The translations under genes and the position numbers were made by a program. The notes under the pieces are model-generated. The model was given only the letters and a program-made list of their open reading frames with translations. It was not told the origin of the DNA and searched no databases. Below are positions 5,394 to 6,207 of a stretch of DNA of 6,207 nucleotides, in pieces. The stretch spans positions 1 to 6,207 of the forward strand of contig PLYG01000492.1 of the NCBI GenBank assembly GCA_003153335.1, written 5' to 3'. The DNA is from Betaproteobacteria bacterium (GTDB lineage: Bacteria > Pseudomonadota > Gammaproteobacteria > Burkholderiales > Casimicrobiaceae). Position 1 is the stretch's first letter; every line of letters begins with the position of its first letter.

Positions 5394-6207
5394 GAACAAT
5401 CAAGGCAGCTCTTCTGACGCTCCTGGCTACTGCCGCCCTGCTGGCAACCGGCCTGTCCTATGCCGCTGACGCACCGACCGCGGCCCCTGCGGCGGCGCCG
5501 GGCGCTACTTCTCCGGCCGCTGCCCCCGCGGCCGCCCCGGCCGCCGCTCCCGCACCCGCGCCGGTAGTGGCTGCGCCGGCGGCAGCCGCGCCGGCTGCCC
5601 CGCCGGCGCCGCCGCCGACCAACTGGCACGCCGTAGTCATGTTTCTCATATTCGTCAGCATCACGCTGGTCATTACCTACTGGGCGGCGACGCACACCAA
5701 GACGGCGACCGACTTCTACGCCGCCGGACGCGGCATCACCGGCCTGCAGAACGGCCTCGCGATCGCGGGCGACTATATGTCCGCGGCCTCGTTCCTCGGG
5801 ATCGCCTCCCTGGTCTACTTCAACGGCTTCTACGGCCTGATCTACTCGGTGGGCTGGCTGGTCGGCTGGCCGGTCATCCTGTTCCTGATCGCGGAGCGGC
5901 TGCGCAACCTCGGCAAATTCACCTACGCCGACGTCGCCTCGTTCCGGCTGCAGCAGGGTCCGGTGCGCACCATGGCGGCGATCGGCGCGCTGATCGTCGT
6001 GATCTGGTATCTGATCGGGCAGGCCGTGGGTGCGGGACAATTGCTGCACACCCTGGTACCGGAGATGTCCTACAAGCTGTCCATCGTCATCGTCGGCGCG
6101 CTGATCATCACGTACGTCACTTTCGGCGGCATGAAGGCCACGACCTGGGTGCAGATCATCAAGGCGGCGCTGCTGCTGGGCGGCGCGACCCTGATGGCGC
6201 TCGGCGT
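5390..6207 (+). CDS. actP: Cation/acetate symporter ActP, N-terminal part (3' end outside window)
   Basis: The frame is open from the ATG at 5390 to the window end: 272 residues, about half of a usual 550. ActP is a sodium:solute symporter (SSS) family inner-membrane carrier that takes up acetate and related short carboxylates. A signal peptide covers about residues 1-25 (basic MRTIK, hydrophobic core, SYA cleavage-like site), as known for ActP. It is followed by an Ala/Pro-rich stretch (28-76). From TNWHAVVMFLIF at 77 onward it matches ActP closely: ITYWA, the core NGLAIAGDYMSAASFLG (121-137), VGWPVILFLIAERLRNLGKFTYADVASFRL, VGAG, YVTFGGMKATTWVQIIKAALLL. A start at 5390 rather than later is supported by the signal peptide and the ATGA overlap with DUF485; AAGGA at 5376-5380 is a modest ribosome-binding site. 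Confidence 0.96.
   Translation, partial: MRTIKAALLTLLATAALLATGLSYAADAPTAAPAAAPGATSPAAAPAAAPAAAPAPAPVVAAPAAAAPAAPPAPPPTNWHAVVMFLIFVSITLVITYWAATHTKTATDFYAAGRGITGLQNGLAIAGDYMSAASFLGIASLVYFNGFYGLIYSVGWLVGWPVILFLIAERLRNLGKFTYADVASFRLQQGPVRTMAAIGALIVVIWYLIGQAVGAGQLLHTLVPEMSYKLSIVIVGALIITYVTFGGMKATTWVQIIKAALLLGGATLMALG
5471..5617 (+). repeat. Ala/Pro-rich low-complexity tract inside ActP
   Basis: Forty-nine codons (residues 28-76) follow the signal peptide; 43 of the 49 residues are alanine or proline, with repeated AAAP units. It lies between the predicted cleavage site and the first transport helix, so it would sit on the periplasmic side as an extended, flexible arm. The matching DNA is extremely GC-rich and produces long open frames on the other strand. 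Confidence 0.85.

Noticed and set aside
5324..6049. 241-residue minus-strand ORF, and the 71-residue Ala/Gly ORF at 5458-5673
   Set aside because: Both are antisense to actP. Their Arg/Gly and Ala/Gly repeats are only the reverse reading of the Ala/Pro tract.

Overview
The window looks like chromosomal DNA from a GC-rich proteobacterium. A betaproteobacterium is the best guess, from the acs / DUF485 / actP set, the codon use and the protein style; I cannot name the genus. No rRNA, tRNA, CRISPR array, insertion sequence or phage gene is visible. Every recognisable gene belongs to, or sits inside, an acetate-uptake and acetate-activation locus.

Layout. Bases 1-318 (+) are the C-terminal end of acetyl-CoA synthetase (acs), including the conserved lysine motif that is the acetylation switch in this family. 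A short convergent gap follows. Bases 508-4518 (-) form a tight three-gene operon, transcribed from right to left: (i) a single-domain response regulator (4129-4518, GTG start behind a perfect AGGAGG); (ii) a 714-residue membrane protein (1988-4132) with two membrane helices, HAMP, PAS, a degenerate histidine-kinase core and an intact DnaQ-like DEDDh 3'-5' exonuclease; (iii) a CBS-pair / DUF294 / DUF294_C putative nucleotidyltransferase (508-1968). The first two overlap by ATGA and the third follows after 19 bases. A divergent intergenic region of about 560 bases follows, holding one weak promoter candidate and a possible 29-codon leader ORF. Bases 5082-6207 (+) carry a DUF485 (YjcH-like) small membrane protein, overlapping by ATGA the cation/acetate symporter actP, which is cut by the window end.

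How it may work. ActP with its DUF485 partner imports acetate, and Acs converts it to acetyl-CoA with release of AMP and PPi. The operon between them has the parts of a signalling device: a receiver, a membrane PAS/HAMP pseudokinase, a nuclease and an adenine-nucleotide-sensing (CBS) nucleotidyltransferase. These families are individually known, and I recall similar neighbours near acs/actP in other proteobacteria. What the device does biochemically is not evident from the sequence. The most notable observation is that the kinase-like protein appears to have lost its phospho-accepting histidine and its ATP-binding boxes, while its exonuclease catalytic residues and the receiver aspartate are intact.
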